A stretch of 64,000 nt of DNA. It comes from Lachnospiraceae bacterium. GTDB lineage: Bacteria > Bacillota > Clostridia > Lachnospirales > Lachnospiraceae. Numbering within the stretch: position 1 is the stretch's first letter; each line of letters starts with the position of its first letter. The notes beneath the pieces are model-generated. The model saw nothing but the letters and a program-made list of their open reading frames with translations, was not told the origin of the DNA and did not search any database. Shown here one piece after another: positions 38,435-45,670 of the stretch. Location: contig JAFQBM010000024.1 of the NCBI GenBank assembly GCA_017399685.1, forward strand, positions 178,378-242,377, given 5' to 3'. A program made the translations under genes and the position numbers.

Positions 38435-38562
38435 ATCTCGGATGCACGGCGTTTGCAGTGAGGATGGATTATTGAACGTCCGAGATGTTAATTTTTTGTT
38501 GTATTGTTTAAGAGTTGTGATACAATGGGTATAGATGAAAGAAATAGATAATTTGAATTTGA
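38435..38562 (+). repeat. Hairpin plus promoter-bearing leader repeat, copy 2
   Basis: ATCTCGGATG (38435-38444) pairs with CGTCCGAGAT (38477-38486) around a 32-base loop. It is followed by the second copy of the ~75-base leader: TTGTAT, 16 bases, extended -10 TGATACAAT (TACAAT 38521-38526), GATGAAAGAAATAGA, and ATTTGAATTT (38551-38560). It matches 29921-30000 closely and would drive the next group of array genes. Confidence 0.75.
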
Positions 38563-38574
38563 GAGTGTGATTTT

Positions 38575-39405
38575 ATGAAAGGCGTTTTAGAATGTAAAGG
38601 CGACCTTGTAAATATAAAAGGTCATAATATACATATTTATAGACAAGGTGATAAAGATAAAACAAAGATTGTATTAATGTCAGGTTCGGGAACTGTTGCA
38701 CCTGTGTATGATTTTAAAGTTCTTTGTAAAAAATTAGCAAAAGACTTTAGAGTTATTGTTATTGAGAAATTTGGCTATGGTTATTCGGATATTTGCGACT
38801 TTCCAAGTGATGTAGACACTCTTGTTACCATACAAAAACAGGCGTTAGAGAAACTTGGAGAGAATGGTCCTTATATCTTAATGCCTCATTCTATGTCAGG
38901 AATAGAAGCATTAAGATGGATGCAATTGTATCCAGACGATGTAAAAGCACTTATCGGAAATGATATGACAACACCTTTAACTTACAGTATTTGGACAAAA
39001 GAAAAGGTGGAAAAGAAAATCAAGTTGATGAACTTTGCAACTAAGTATAAGTTATATTGGCTTTTATGTCCAATAAGTAATAGGTGCTTAACCAAGGAGG
39101 AAATAACGCAACACAAAATGTTGCGAAAAAGAAATGCGTTTAATATTTGCCATATTAACGAATCTAATGAAATATTAGACAATGTAGCTATTGTAGAAAG
39201 CGAAGGCTACAAGAAATGTCCTGCTTTAATCTTTAAATCAAATGGTAAGCAAACAGCTGGACACTGGAGCGAATGTCAGAAAGAATTTGCATTTATATTA
39301 AATGCTAAGTTGATTAGTTACGATTGTGGACATTACATCCATCATTACAAAAGCGACGAAATGTGCGAAGAAATAATCAACTTTGTGAATTTATTAGAGA
39401 GATAA
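38575..39405 (+). CDS. Alpha/beta hydrolase
   Basis: 276 residues, cytoplasmic. Oxyanion region LMSGSGTVAPVYDF; nucleophile elbow PHSMSGIEALRWM (H-S-M-S-G in place of G-H-S-x-G-G); probable catalytic His in YDCGHYIHHYKSDE. The substrate is unknown. It is the first gene after leader copy 2 and is followed immediately, with no spacing, by array element K. Confidence 0.78.
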   Translation: MKGVLECKGDLVNIKGHNIHIYRQGDKDKTKIVLMSGSGTVAPVYDFKVLCKKLAKDFRVIVIEKFGYGYSDICDFPSDVDTLVTIQKQALEKLGENGPYILMPHSMSGIEALRWMQLYPDDVKALIGNDMTTPLTYSIWTKEKVEKKIKLMNFATKYKLYWLLCPISNRCLTKEEITQHKMLRKRNAFNICHINESNEILDNVAIVESEGYKKCPALIFKSNGKQTAGHWSECQKEFAFILNAKLISYDCGHYIHHYKSDEMCEEIINFVNLLER

Positions 39406-39443
39406 CTTTCAGTAATACTAAGAGATGAATTTTACGCATAGGA
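39404..39443 (+). repeat. Array intergenic element, copy K (AATAC type)
   Basis: AACTTTCAGTAATACTAAG then AGATGAATTTTACGCATAGG with GGAGG as ribosome binding site. Bases 39404-39428 are identical to 39948-39972 (25 of 25). The element starts at the last base of the upstream stop region, so it abuts the gene directly. Confidence 0.8.
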
Positions 39444-39453
39444 GGAAAATTGG

Positions 39454-39942
39454 ATGTTAATTTTAGCAATTGAAGCAATTATGTTATGCGTTATGTTTTC
39501 GGTTATGGTATATATAATGTCACAAGAACCAATAAAAACATTATATAATTACCCTCCTAAAATACAAGAACGAGTGAAGTCTTTAGAAATATATAAGGAT
39601 AAAATACCAACGACTCAAAAGAAAGTATTAGTAAAAGTAATTTTTTCGATCATAATTATTGTAATTATCAGTTTGATTCTCAGATATGTAAATGGATATA
39701 CTACTTTCATGGAAGGGTTTGGATATGGATTTCTGCTTTGGACTATTGTTAATATTTATGATGCAGTTGTTATAGATATTTGTTGGTTTTGTCAAAATCC
39801 GAGGTTTGTGTTTGAGGGAACAGAGGATATGGTTGCAGAGTACCACGACTATTGGTTTCATATCAAAGAAAGCCTAAAAGGTGAAGTAATTGCACTTGTT
39901 GTGTGTACGGTTGTGGGACTAGTAATTCAATTTGTGTTGTAG
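39454..39942 (+). CDS. Small integral membrane protein (162 aa), unknown
   Basis: About four transmembrane segments: N-terminal (MLILAIEAIMLCVMFSVMVYIM), two in the middle (VKVIFSIIIIVIISLILRYV; GFLLWTIVNIYDAVVI), and one C-terminal (VIALVVCTVVGLVIQFVL). The loop CQNPRFVFEGTEDMVAEYHDYWFH before the last helix looks conserved. No name can be given. GGAGG lies within the upstream array element. Confidence 0.65.
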   Translation: MLILAIEAIMLCVMFSVMVYIMSQEPIKTLYNYPPKIQERVKSLEIYKDKIPTTQKKVLVKVIFSIIIIVIISLILRYVNGYTTFMEGFGYGFLLWTIVNIYDAVVIDICWFCQNPRFVFEGTEDMVAEYHDYWFHIKESLKGEVIALVVCTVVGLVIQFVL

Positions 39943-39947
39943 AGTGA

Positions 39948-40000
39948 AACTTTCAGTAATACTAAGAGATGACTTTGAAGTTTCATCACAGAAGAGGTGT
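39948..40000 (+). repeat. Array intergenic element, copy L (AATAC type)
   Basis: AACTTTCAGTAATACTAAG then AGATGACTTTGAAGTTTCAT and GAAGAGGTG. The 5' 25 bases are identical to copy K and the 3' part resembles copy D. ATG 39969 inside the element is in frame with the next gene (MTLKFHHRRGVKV), so element sequence could add an N-terminal leader. Confidence 0.8.
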
Positions 40001-40007
40001 GAAAGTA

Positions 40008-40652
40008 ATGTATAGAGTTTTAGGATATTATATATGTGAAAAATTAGTTGTTCCTGATTGTTTGGGCATAAAAGGTGATGAAATAATTACTGTAAGTGAT
40101 TGTTTTTCAGGTATACATCCCGATTTGACCTATTGTTATTTTATCAATAATAGAAAAATGAAAAGAATTGAATATCAAAAAAAGTGGGATATAACTGAAG
40201 AGAAAGCAGTTTTGCTACAAAATGATATACATTCTATGTTCGAAAGATGCTTGGCAATGGATGGCCGTTTTTTAAATATTGAGGATGCTAAAAGAATTCG
40301 ACAGAAATATTTTGATGAGAATAAGTGCGTAATTGTAAGTGTATCGACAACAGAGGAATACTATAAAGTATTAACGAAAGAACTTAGTGAGAATTCAAAT
40401 GGAATAAATAATTTCTTTTCTGGTGTAGAAGATAAAAATATTATGTTAGGTTATGATATTTTAGGTTGGGATTTCAGTGGATTTCATACCTTTTTGTGTA
40501 ATAGTCTACACAAAGAATTAGAGATGATAAGATTTAATAAGTATTGTTTGATTGAGAACGATTTTGAAAATGTACAAAATTTTGCAATACAGATACAAGG
40601 TAAAGGAGAACCAGTAGAATGGATTCCTTGTAGAATTGGAAGATGTGAATAA
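40008..40652 (+). CDS. Hypothetical protein (214 aa), unknown
   Basis: I do not recognise this protein. ATG 40008 follows GAAGAGGTG; an upstream in-frame ATG (39969) lies in the array element. It is soluble and mixed alpha/beta by eye, with YRVLGYYICEKLVVPDCLGIK at the start and CLAMDGRFLNIEDAKRIRQKYF in the middle. It ends WIPCRIGRCE with two Cys. Flanked by array elements L and I. Confidence 0.6.
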   Translation: MYRVLGYYICEKLVVPDCLGIKGDEIITVSDCFSGIHPDLTYCYFINNRKMKRIEYQKKWDITEEKAVLLQNDIHSMFERCLAMDGRFLNIEDAKRIRQKYFDENKCVIVSVSTTEEYYKVLTKELSENSNGINNFFSGVEDKNIMLGYDILGWDFSGFHTFLCNSLHKELEMIRFNKYCLIENDFENVQNFAIQIQGKGEPVEWIPCRIGRCE

Positions 40653-40677
40653 AATATAATTCAATTCACTTGAAAAT

Positions 40678-40782
40678 TTCATCTTGCATAATTGCTAGTA
40701 TTGTGTTAGCAACTTAAGTTTTATTATAGGATTGCTTTGCTATAACGTTTAAAAAGTACTGGATAGCGACGATATCTTTCTT
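40678..40782 (+). repeat. Foldable ~80-base repeat, copy 2 (element I)
   Basis: After TTGAAAATTTCATCTTGC, the block CTAGTATTGTGTTAGCAAC, TTAAGTTTTAT...ATAACGTTTAA, then AGCGACGATATC repeats 35690-35779 with many substitutions. A local TTGCTA/TAGCAA hairpin is present here. The shared ends and diverged middle suggest that structure matters more than exact sequence. Confidence 0.6.
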
Positions 40783-40870
40783 ATATAAGTTGTAAAATAT
40801 ATTTTTGTAAGAAAAAAAGATATGAAATAATTGAGAAAGATAAATAAGTATTCAATAAAGGGGTAAACAT

Positions 40871-41872
40871 ATGGCATCTGGTAAAAGAAATAAGAAAAAT
40901 TTTAAAATTATTAAAGTGATGATAATTTGTGCGCTCTCCTTATCAATGTTGATATTTTGTGTCATTTTTATAGTTCACTCGGTTGTTTTTTCGAGAGCTG
41001 ATTATGACCAGTATGATACAGAACACTATTTGTTATATGAAGATATTGATGAAGAAAAGTACCCTCGTGAACAAATATTTGTACAGTCAGAAGAAAATAC
41101 TATTTCGGCATTTTATTATCCGACTATAGATAGTAAAGGATTAATTGTTGTTGCTCCCGGACATAGAGATTCTAATGATATTAAATTGTACGAGATATGT
41201 TATTTTGTTGATGCTGGTTATTCAGTTATGTGCCTTGATTATACAGGTTGCTATTCAAGTGGTGGTGACAGTATGGGTGGGTATAGTCAGTGCGTATATG
41301 ATTTAGATGCGCTTCTTGACTATATAGAGGCGGATGAAAAGTTTCAAAATATGTCAATCTATCTATTCGGTCATAGTATGGGTGCGTATGCAGTCAGTGT
41401 AGTGCTTCAGTATAATCATAATATTGAGAAGGTTATTGCAGCATCTGGATTCGATACACCTGAGGAACAATGGCAATATTCGATAAAAAGATATACGGGT
41501 ATTTTTTATCCTATTATCAAACCGTTTAACACACTATTTATTAATATAAAATATGGCAATGATAAGGATTTGTCTGCTGTAGCTGGAATTAATTCGGTCA
41601 CAATACCTGTTTTGATTATTAGCGCAGAGGAAGATATCTTTTATGGAGGATTAAGTCCTCTTTATGAGAGACAAAATGAAATTGTAAATCCGAATTGTAC
41701 ATTTGTGTTGATGGATGAGGAGAATCATAATGGTCATTATGACTATTTCCTGACAGATGCTGCACTTGAGTATCAGGCACAGAATCTAACTGTGCCGATA
41801 GATAAAGAATTATACATGGAACATGACGAAAAAGTGATGAATATGATAATTAATTTTTTTGAGAATAAATAA
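40871..41872 (+). CDS. Membrane-anchored alpha/beta hydrolase
   Basis: 333 residues. A basic N-terminus and one transmembrane helix (about residues 14-38) place the catalytic domain outside the membrane, or anchored to it. The fold shows VVAPGHRDSND (oxyanion region), LFGHSMGAYAV (nucleophile G-H-S-M-G), SAEEDIFYGG (acid) and ENHNGHYDYF (His). It resembles serine aminopeptidase S33-type hydrolases; the substrate is unknown. Preceded by the second foldable repeat. Confidence 0.8.
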   Translation: MASGKRNKKNFKIIKVMIICALSLSMLIFCVIFIVHSVVFSRADYDQYDTEHYLLYEDIDEEKYPREQIFVQSEENTISAFYYPTIDSKGLIVVAPGHRDSNDIKLYEICYFVDAGYSVMCLDYTGCYSSGGDSMGGYSQCVYDLDALLDYIEADEKFQNMSIYLFGHSMGAYAVSVVLQYNHNIEKVIAASGFDTPEEQWQYSIKRYTGIFYPIIKPFNTLFINIKYGNDKDLSAVAGINSVTIPVLIISAEEDIFYGGLSPLYERQNEIVNPNCTFVLMDEENHNGHYDYFLTDAALEYQAQNLTVPIDKELYMEHDEKVMNMIINFFENK

Positions 41873-41911
41873 ACGGTTCATTATGGCGTCAATGTATAAT
41901 TTTAGTAAGCT

Positions 41912-41960
41912 GATGTGTTTAACTGAAAGACGAATTTGAATTTTTCGCATAGAAAGGCAA
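41912..41960 (+). repeat. Array intergenic element, copy M
   Basis: AACTGAAAGACGAATTTGAA then TTTTTCGCATAGAAAGG; ATTTGAATTT is at 41934-41943. It shares the CGCATAG-plus-ribosome-binding-site end with copies C and K. It is the last copy I can recognise. Confidence 0.65.
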
Positions 41961-41968
41961 GCATGTTC

Positions 41969-42091
41969 ATGGAAGAAAAAATAACTTTATGTGGAGACAA
42001 TTGTATAGCTTGTCCTAGGTTTAATGCCCACAGCAATGATGAGTTATATTTGGTTGCAGAGTTGTGGTATAGAGTAGGTTGGAGAGATTAG
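41969..42091 (+). pseudogene. DUF3795-type Cys-rich protein, truncated
   Basis: 40 codons beginning MEEKITLCGDNCIACPRFNA and ending LVAELWYRVGWRD before TAG. The Cys pattern and the A-E-L-W-Y-x-x-G-W-R-D ending are those of the N-terminal part of DUF3795 proteins, which normally continue with more cysteines. The gene stops there and runs into a GNAT fragment, so it is a truncated cassette. Confidence 0.55.
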
Positions 42092-42092
42092 T

Positions 42093-42219
42093 AATGGAAT
42101 TAATATATATATAAGATTAGAACAAAACGAAATATCGATGTGTGTAGACACACTTATAAAAGCATTCAAAGAGGAGCCATGGAATGAAAATTGGACTTTT
42201 GAACAGGCTTATACTAGGA
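42093..42219 (+). pseudogene. GNAT acetyltransferase, N-terminal fragment
   Basis: An open frame without start codon reading INIYIRLEQNEISMC, then VDTLIKAFKEEPWNENWTF, then EQAYTR. The AF-x-x-x-P-W-N-E-x-W-T pattern is typical of the first helices of GNAT-family acetyltransferases. No downstream part is present. It is a 5' fragment fused to the start of the RelB-like gene's ribosome binding site. Confidence 0.5.
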
Positions 42220-42228
42220 GGAATCATT

Positions 42229-42518
42229 ATGGCAGAACAGGTATTGATTCAATTTCGTGCAGATAAATCATTAAAATAGAGGTTGCAGAGATTTACGAGA
42301 CTCTTGGTATGGATTTACCAACAGCTTTCCGTATGTTCATGACTAGAAGTAAGATGGTCAAAGGACTTCCATTTGAGGCAACATTACCAGAAACAACTAT
42401 TACAAGAGCAGAGGCTAAGAACGCATTCTATGAGTTGAGAGAGCAGGCTGCTGATGTACCAGAGATGTCTCTTGATGAAATTAATGCTGAAATATCAGCT
42501 GTTAGAGCCTCTATATGA
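42229..42518 (+). pseudogene. RelB/DinJ-family antitoxin, frameshifted
   Basis: ATG 42229 (AGGAGG upstream) starts MAEQVLIQFRADKSLK and then hits TAG; in another frame the protein continues EVAEIYETLGMDLPTAFRMF, MTRSKMVKGLPFEATLPE. Together they make a typical DinJ/RelB ribbon-helix-helix antitoxin broken by a small deletion near 42280. No YafQ-like toxin follows. A restart at 42309 (69 aa) is possible but would lack the DNA-binding strand. Confidence 0.7.
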
Positions 42519-42554
42519 GAGGTCTATAAACTTATAATACGAGGAGAATACAAT

Positions 42555-43154
42555 ATGAAAAATAAGACAAAAAAGATGTTAAAAAAAATATCCAAGATGA
42601 TTGTGATAACTGTACTTGCCAGTTTACTTACAACACCGATTTGTGTTCAGGCTGCTGATTGGTATAAAGATAATACAGGTTGGTGGTGGCAGGAAGATGA
42701 TGGAAGTTATCCTGTTTCGAAGTGGGAAAAAATTGGGGGAAAATGGTATCATTTTAATGCTGTTGGCTATATGGATACCGGATGGTATAAAGAAGGTGGA
42801 AATTGGTATTACTTAGGTGGAGTCAATGATGGAGCTATGAAAACCGGCTGGCAATTGGTAGATGGCTTATATTATTATATGTATTCAGATGGAAGAATGG
42901 CAGCAAACACATGGGTTGATCAGTATTATGTAGGAGCGAACGGAGCGTGGGTTCCGAATCCATCATCGGGCGGAACTTATGCAGTTAATAATAAAAATGG
43001 TAAAATCCATATAGTTGGAGAATGTTTTGCTACAGGAAATGGAAGCAATGCGATGACAGATGCTGTATATTTTAATACATACGATGATGCGTTGGAATAT
43101 TCGCAACAAATTTTTAAGAATCTTGATAAAAGGAATTGTGGGAATTGTTGGTAA
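42555..43154 (+). CDS. Secreted protein with cell-wall/choline-binding-type repeats
   Basis: 199 residues. A signal peptide (KKISKMIVITVLASLLTTPICVQA, cleavage about residue 34) is followed by Trp/Gly/Tyr-rich repeats of the cell-wall-binding family (WYKDNTGWWWQEDDGSYPVS, KWYHFNAVGYMDTGWYKEGG, NWYYLGG). After a linker, a C-terminal module KNGKIHIVGECFATGNG ... NLDKRNCGNCW carries three Cys and a His, resembling the small Cys/His metal-binding domain that ends some surface proteins. Its role is probably attachment to the cell surface. Confidence 0.8.
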   Translation: MKNKTKKMLKKISKMIVITVLASLLTTPICVQAADWYKDNTGWWWQEDDGSYPVSKWEKIGGKWYHFNAVGYMDTGWYKEGGNWYYLGGVNDGAMKTGWQLVDGLYYYMYSDGRMAANTWVDQYYVGANGAWVPNPSSGGTYAVNNKNGKIHIVGECFATGNGSNAMTDAVYFNTYDDALEYSQQIFKNLDKRNCGNCW

Positions 43155-43461
43155 ATTTGTAGAGTTATAAAAAAACAAAAAGGATGCTTTGTTTGATGAA
43201 GGTCTGATATCCTTTGCAGACGATGGGAATATTATTATTTTAAAATGACTAAGTGATATGGACTGTATGTTTACAAATGTGGTACCGACGATGAAGATTT
43301 TGTCTTCAGAGGGAAATAAGAAATATTTAGATTACCATCGAGAGAATGTTTTTCAGATGTAGATTTAATATGAGTATGAAATTGTTATAAATGTTTAAAT
43401 GATAACAATTATAAAATTGGTAACATGTATAAAAATTTAAAATTTTAGGAGAAAAAATAGA
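43155..43461 (+). other. Gap with gene remnants
   Basis: No intact gene. AAGGAT...ATCCTT makes a weak hairpin near 43180-43215. Around 43255-43320 a short frame reads YGLYVYKCGTDDEDFVFRGK before a stop, which looks like a fragment of a former protein. Confidence 0.35.
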
Positions 43462-44160
43462 ATGGAAGCGATTTATGGTATCCCTGTTAAATATAAAGAA
43501 GGTATATATGGTGCAAATGAGTTAAATATGGATGAAGAAAATGTAATCAAAATACATTATAGCGATTATGGTGATATTGTTACATATAAGTTGCCGGATA
43601 GAGAATATGGTGAAATCAGATTATATGGTATTGAAAAGAATGTATTAGATTTAACACTAAAAGCAACTTATGATGCGAACGGACATCTGAAAATGCTCAC
43701 TGTCAATAGAGAAAACAAGGAAGAACTTCTGTATGTTTATTACGAGAATGCCAAGAAAACCAAAAAAGAAATTGAAAAATTTGCGTATGAAAATGTAAAT
43801 AGTATTCTTGATAAAATCAGTACATACAAGGAAGTGGTGTCTAGATTGTTTGTTGAATATTTTAATGATGGTGAGTGCATGGATTTTCATGTGAAGATTG
43901 GTACAGAAACAGAGAAAACGGCACTAGAAAAGAAGTATCCTCAGTATAAGGATATTGGTGATAGCTGTGGGGACTATTCTTCAGAAATACTTTGCGGAGA
44001 TAATGACAGGCTAAAAGTAATGGTTTCTTGTGCCGACAATGATGAATTTGATTACTTTCAGCATGCAGTAGATATTATGGTACAGTTAATTGAGGAAAAG
44101 GCACCACATCTTCTTAATAAGTCAGATGATTTTAAGCTTTTATGTGCGGAGTATGACTAA
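43462..44160 (+). CDS. Hypothetical protein (232 aa), unknown
   Basis: I do not recognise this soluble, acidic protein. The N-terminal half is strand-rich (IHYSDYGDIVTYKLPDREYG; LTLKATYDANGHLKMLTV) and the C-terminal half more helical. There are no clear catalytic motifs. AGGAG is upstream. It is followed by a bidirectional terminator. Confidence 0.6.
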   Translation: MEAIYGIPVKYKEGIYGANELNMDEENVIKIHYSDYGDIVTYKLPDREYGEIRLYGIEKNVLDLTLKATYDANGHLKMLTVNRENKEELLYVYYENAKKTKKEIEKFAYENVNSILDKISTYKEVVSRLFVEYFNDGECMDFHVKIGTETEKTALEKKYPQYKDIGDSCGDYSSEILCGDNDRLKVMVSCADNDEFDYFQHAVDIMVQLIEEKAPHLLNKSDDFKLLCAEYD

Positions 44161-44458
44161 GTAGAGAGGAGGAAAAGTAGAGTTATTTTGGATTAGAGAA
44201 AGAATAAGCGTCGATTACAATTGGTGGATGCAGTACCATTCACATTGATAGGATTGAATTTTAAATACACTCGTTATAAAAATAACAAAATAGCTCGGTT
44301 AGGAATATCCCTAATCGAGCTATTTTTTGAAGGATAGGAAATAAAGGAAAATCTAGAGAGGGGGAGTTCTACATTTACGAAGCAGTTAGACCGTATGTAA
44401 CTGGAACTATGAGTTTATTTATGGATTTAGGCGTCGTAATGATAAAGGTACTAACTGG
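44161..44458 (+). other. Convergent gap with terminator and remnant
   Basis: Apart from the terminator, the 3' part (about 44395-44475) contains a frame reading WNYEFIYGFRRRNDKGTNW and LRMSFIRI, which looks like the tail of a lost protein overlapping the end of the LytTR gene. Confidence 0.3.
44287..44328. terminator. Bidirectional intrinsic terminator
   Basis: AAAATAGCTCGGTTAGG pairs with CCTAATCGAGCTATTTT around a 6-base loop, with A-run and T-run on either side. It lies between a + strand gene and the convergent LytTR regulator, so it can serve both. Confidence 0.85.
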
Positions 44459-45178
44459 TTAAGAATGAGTTTTATTCGAATCTGAACAAAATGCCTTATA
44501 CATATCTTTTACTTCTTTTAGTTTGCGTCGGGTAATCATGATTTTTGTTCCGTCGCAAAGAGTCAGGGTATCTTTCGAACAATCCTCGATTGCATACATG
44601 TTTACGGTAATTCCTTTATATGGAGAGATAAAGAAACCGTGTGGAAGCAGAATTTGTTCTGTTTCCGTCTGAGTAATTCTGAGACGATATGGATTTTCAT
44701 TGCGCATATAAAAGGTTACAACATGGTTGGAATATTCGGTATAAATAATATTGCGAAGAATAATGGGATGACCATCTGGCAGAACGAGCGTACGTTCTTG
44801 TTCTATGTCCTCCAGCTTCAATCTCTGAAACAGTTTGGAAATGCTGTCTCTGGTAATGGGCTTTAATAAGTAATGCTGGGCATTGACTTCGTAGCTTTCG
44901 CTGGCAAAATCGTTGCTGGAAGTACAAAAGGCAAGTCGGACATTAGAATCCAGAGAACGGATTTTTTGGGCTACTTCGATTCCTGTCATATGAAACATCA
45001 GAATATCAAGGACTATAAAATCATAAGTGCCTGGAGTAAAGCTTTCTAGAAAGTGGGAACCGCTTTTGAATAGGTCTATAGTGTGCTCTCGTTGGCTGAT
45101 GGAGGATAGCTCCATTTTAAACAGATTATATAAAAGGGTAAGTTGTACGCTGTCATCATCTATAATTGCAATTCGCAT
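44459..45178 (-). CDS. LytTR-family response regulator, orphan
   Basis: 239 residues from ATG 45178 (MRIAIIDDDSVQLTLLYN); the frame is open 41 codons further but starts in a poor context. The receiver domain has the acidic pair IIDDD, the phospho-Asp in DFIVLDILMFHMTG, and the K-P loop YLLKPITR. The LytTR domain (RNIIYTEYSNHVVTFYM; FFISPYKGITVNMYAIED) occupies the last 100 residues. No histidine kinase gene is adjacent. A direct repeat suited to LytTR binding lies about 190 bases upstream. Confidence 0.85.
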   Translation of the reverse strand: MRIAIIDDDSVQLTLLYNLFKMELSSISQREHTIDLFKSGSHFLESFTPGTYDFIVLDILMFHMTGIEVAQKIRSLDSNVRLAFCTSSNDFASESYEVNAQHYLLKPITRDSISKLFQRLKLEDIEQERTLVLPDGHPIILRNIIYTEYSNHVVTFYMRNENPYRLRITQTETEQILLPHGFFISPYKGITVNMYAIEDCSKDTLTLCDGTKIMITRRKLKEVKDMYKAFCSDSNKTHS

Positions 45179-45369
45179 AATATCACATCCTAACAGAATA
45201 TAAATCAGAAAAATCATAGCATAAAATAGCAAAAGTTTCAAGTTGGACTTTTGATACGTAGTTGTGTTAAAAAGGAAATAATGATGTGTCAAAATGACCA
45301 CTTGGGTAAGGTGTTGGGAGCGATTTTTTGGTTTAAAAGAATAACGTAAAAGAATGATATTTAAAATGT

Positions 45370-45419
45370 TTGATATTGTTCCAAAGTGTATTGATATTGT
45401 TCTTTCCTTTGAGTATAAT
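45370..45419 (+). promoter_or_regulatory. LytTR-type direct repeat overlapping a promoter
   Basis: TTGATATTGTTC occurs at 45370-45381 and again at 45391-45402, a 21-base period (two helical turns), typical of LytTR-domain binding sites. The second copy supplies TTGATA as a -35, and TATAAT follows after exactly 17 bases (45414-45419), reading toward the DUF434 gene. The rest of the 490-base gap up to 45670 shows no gene. Confidence 0.6.
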
Positions 45420-45670
45420 ATAACCGAGATATTTCCTCCATTATGTGGATGTGAAGTAATATTATGATGAAGTAAAAGATATGGCTGAGTATAAGAGTTT
45501 TTAACAAATATAACCGGTATTGATGAACTTACAAGGATATATTAGCGCAAGAGATTGTTCGGGAAGAGATAGAAAAGGCACGTGTTTATGGTATTACATA
45601 AAGTTTGGTTTATTAAGAATTATACCTGTGTAAAGATACAAGAAAATATGAAATGGAAGGAACAATAGGC

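Noticed and set aside
30615..41960. Array elements as a CRISPR array
   Set aside because: Repeats are imperfect, spaced by whole genes of very different length, and contain ribosome binding sites; no cas gene is present.
29921..42095. Array elements as a classical integron with attC sites
   Set aside because: The hairpin arms CTTTCAAC/GTTGAAAG do not fit the RYYYAAC/GTTRRRY core pattern exactly, and no IntI-type integrase is in the window. Kept as an unexplained cassette-like array instead.
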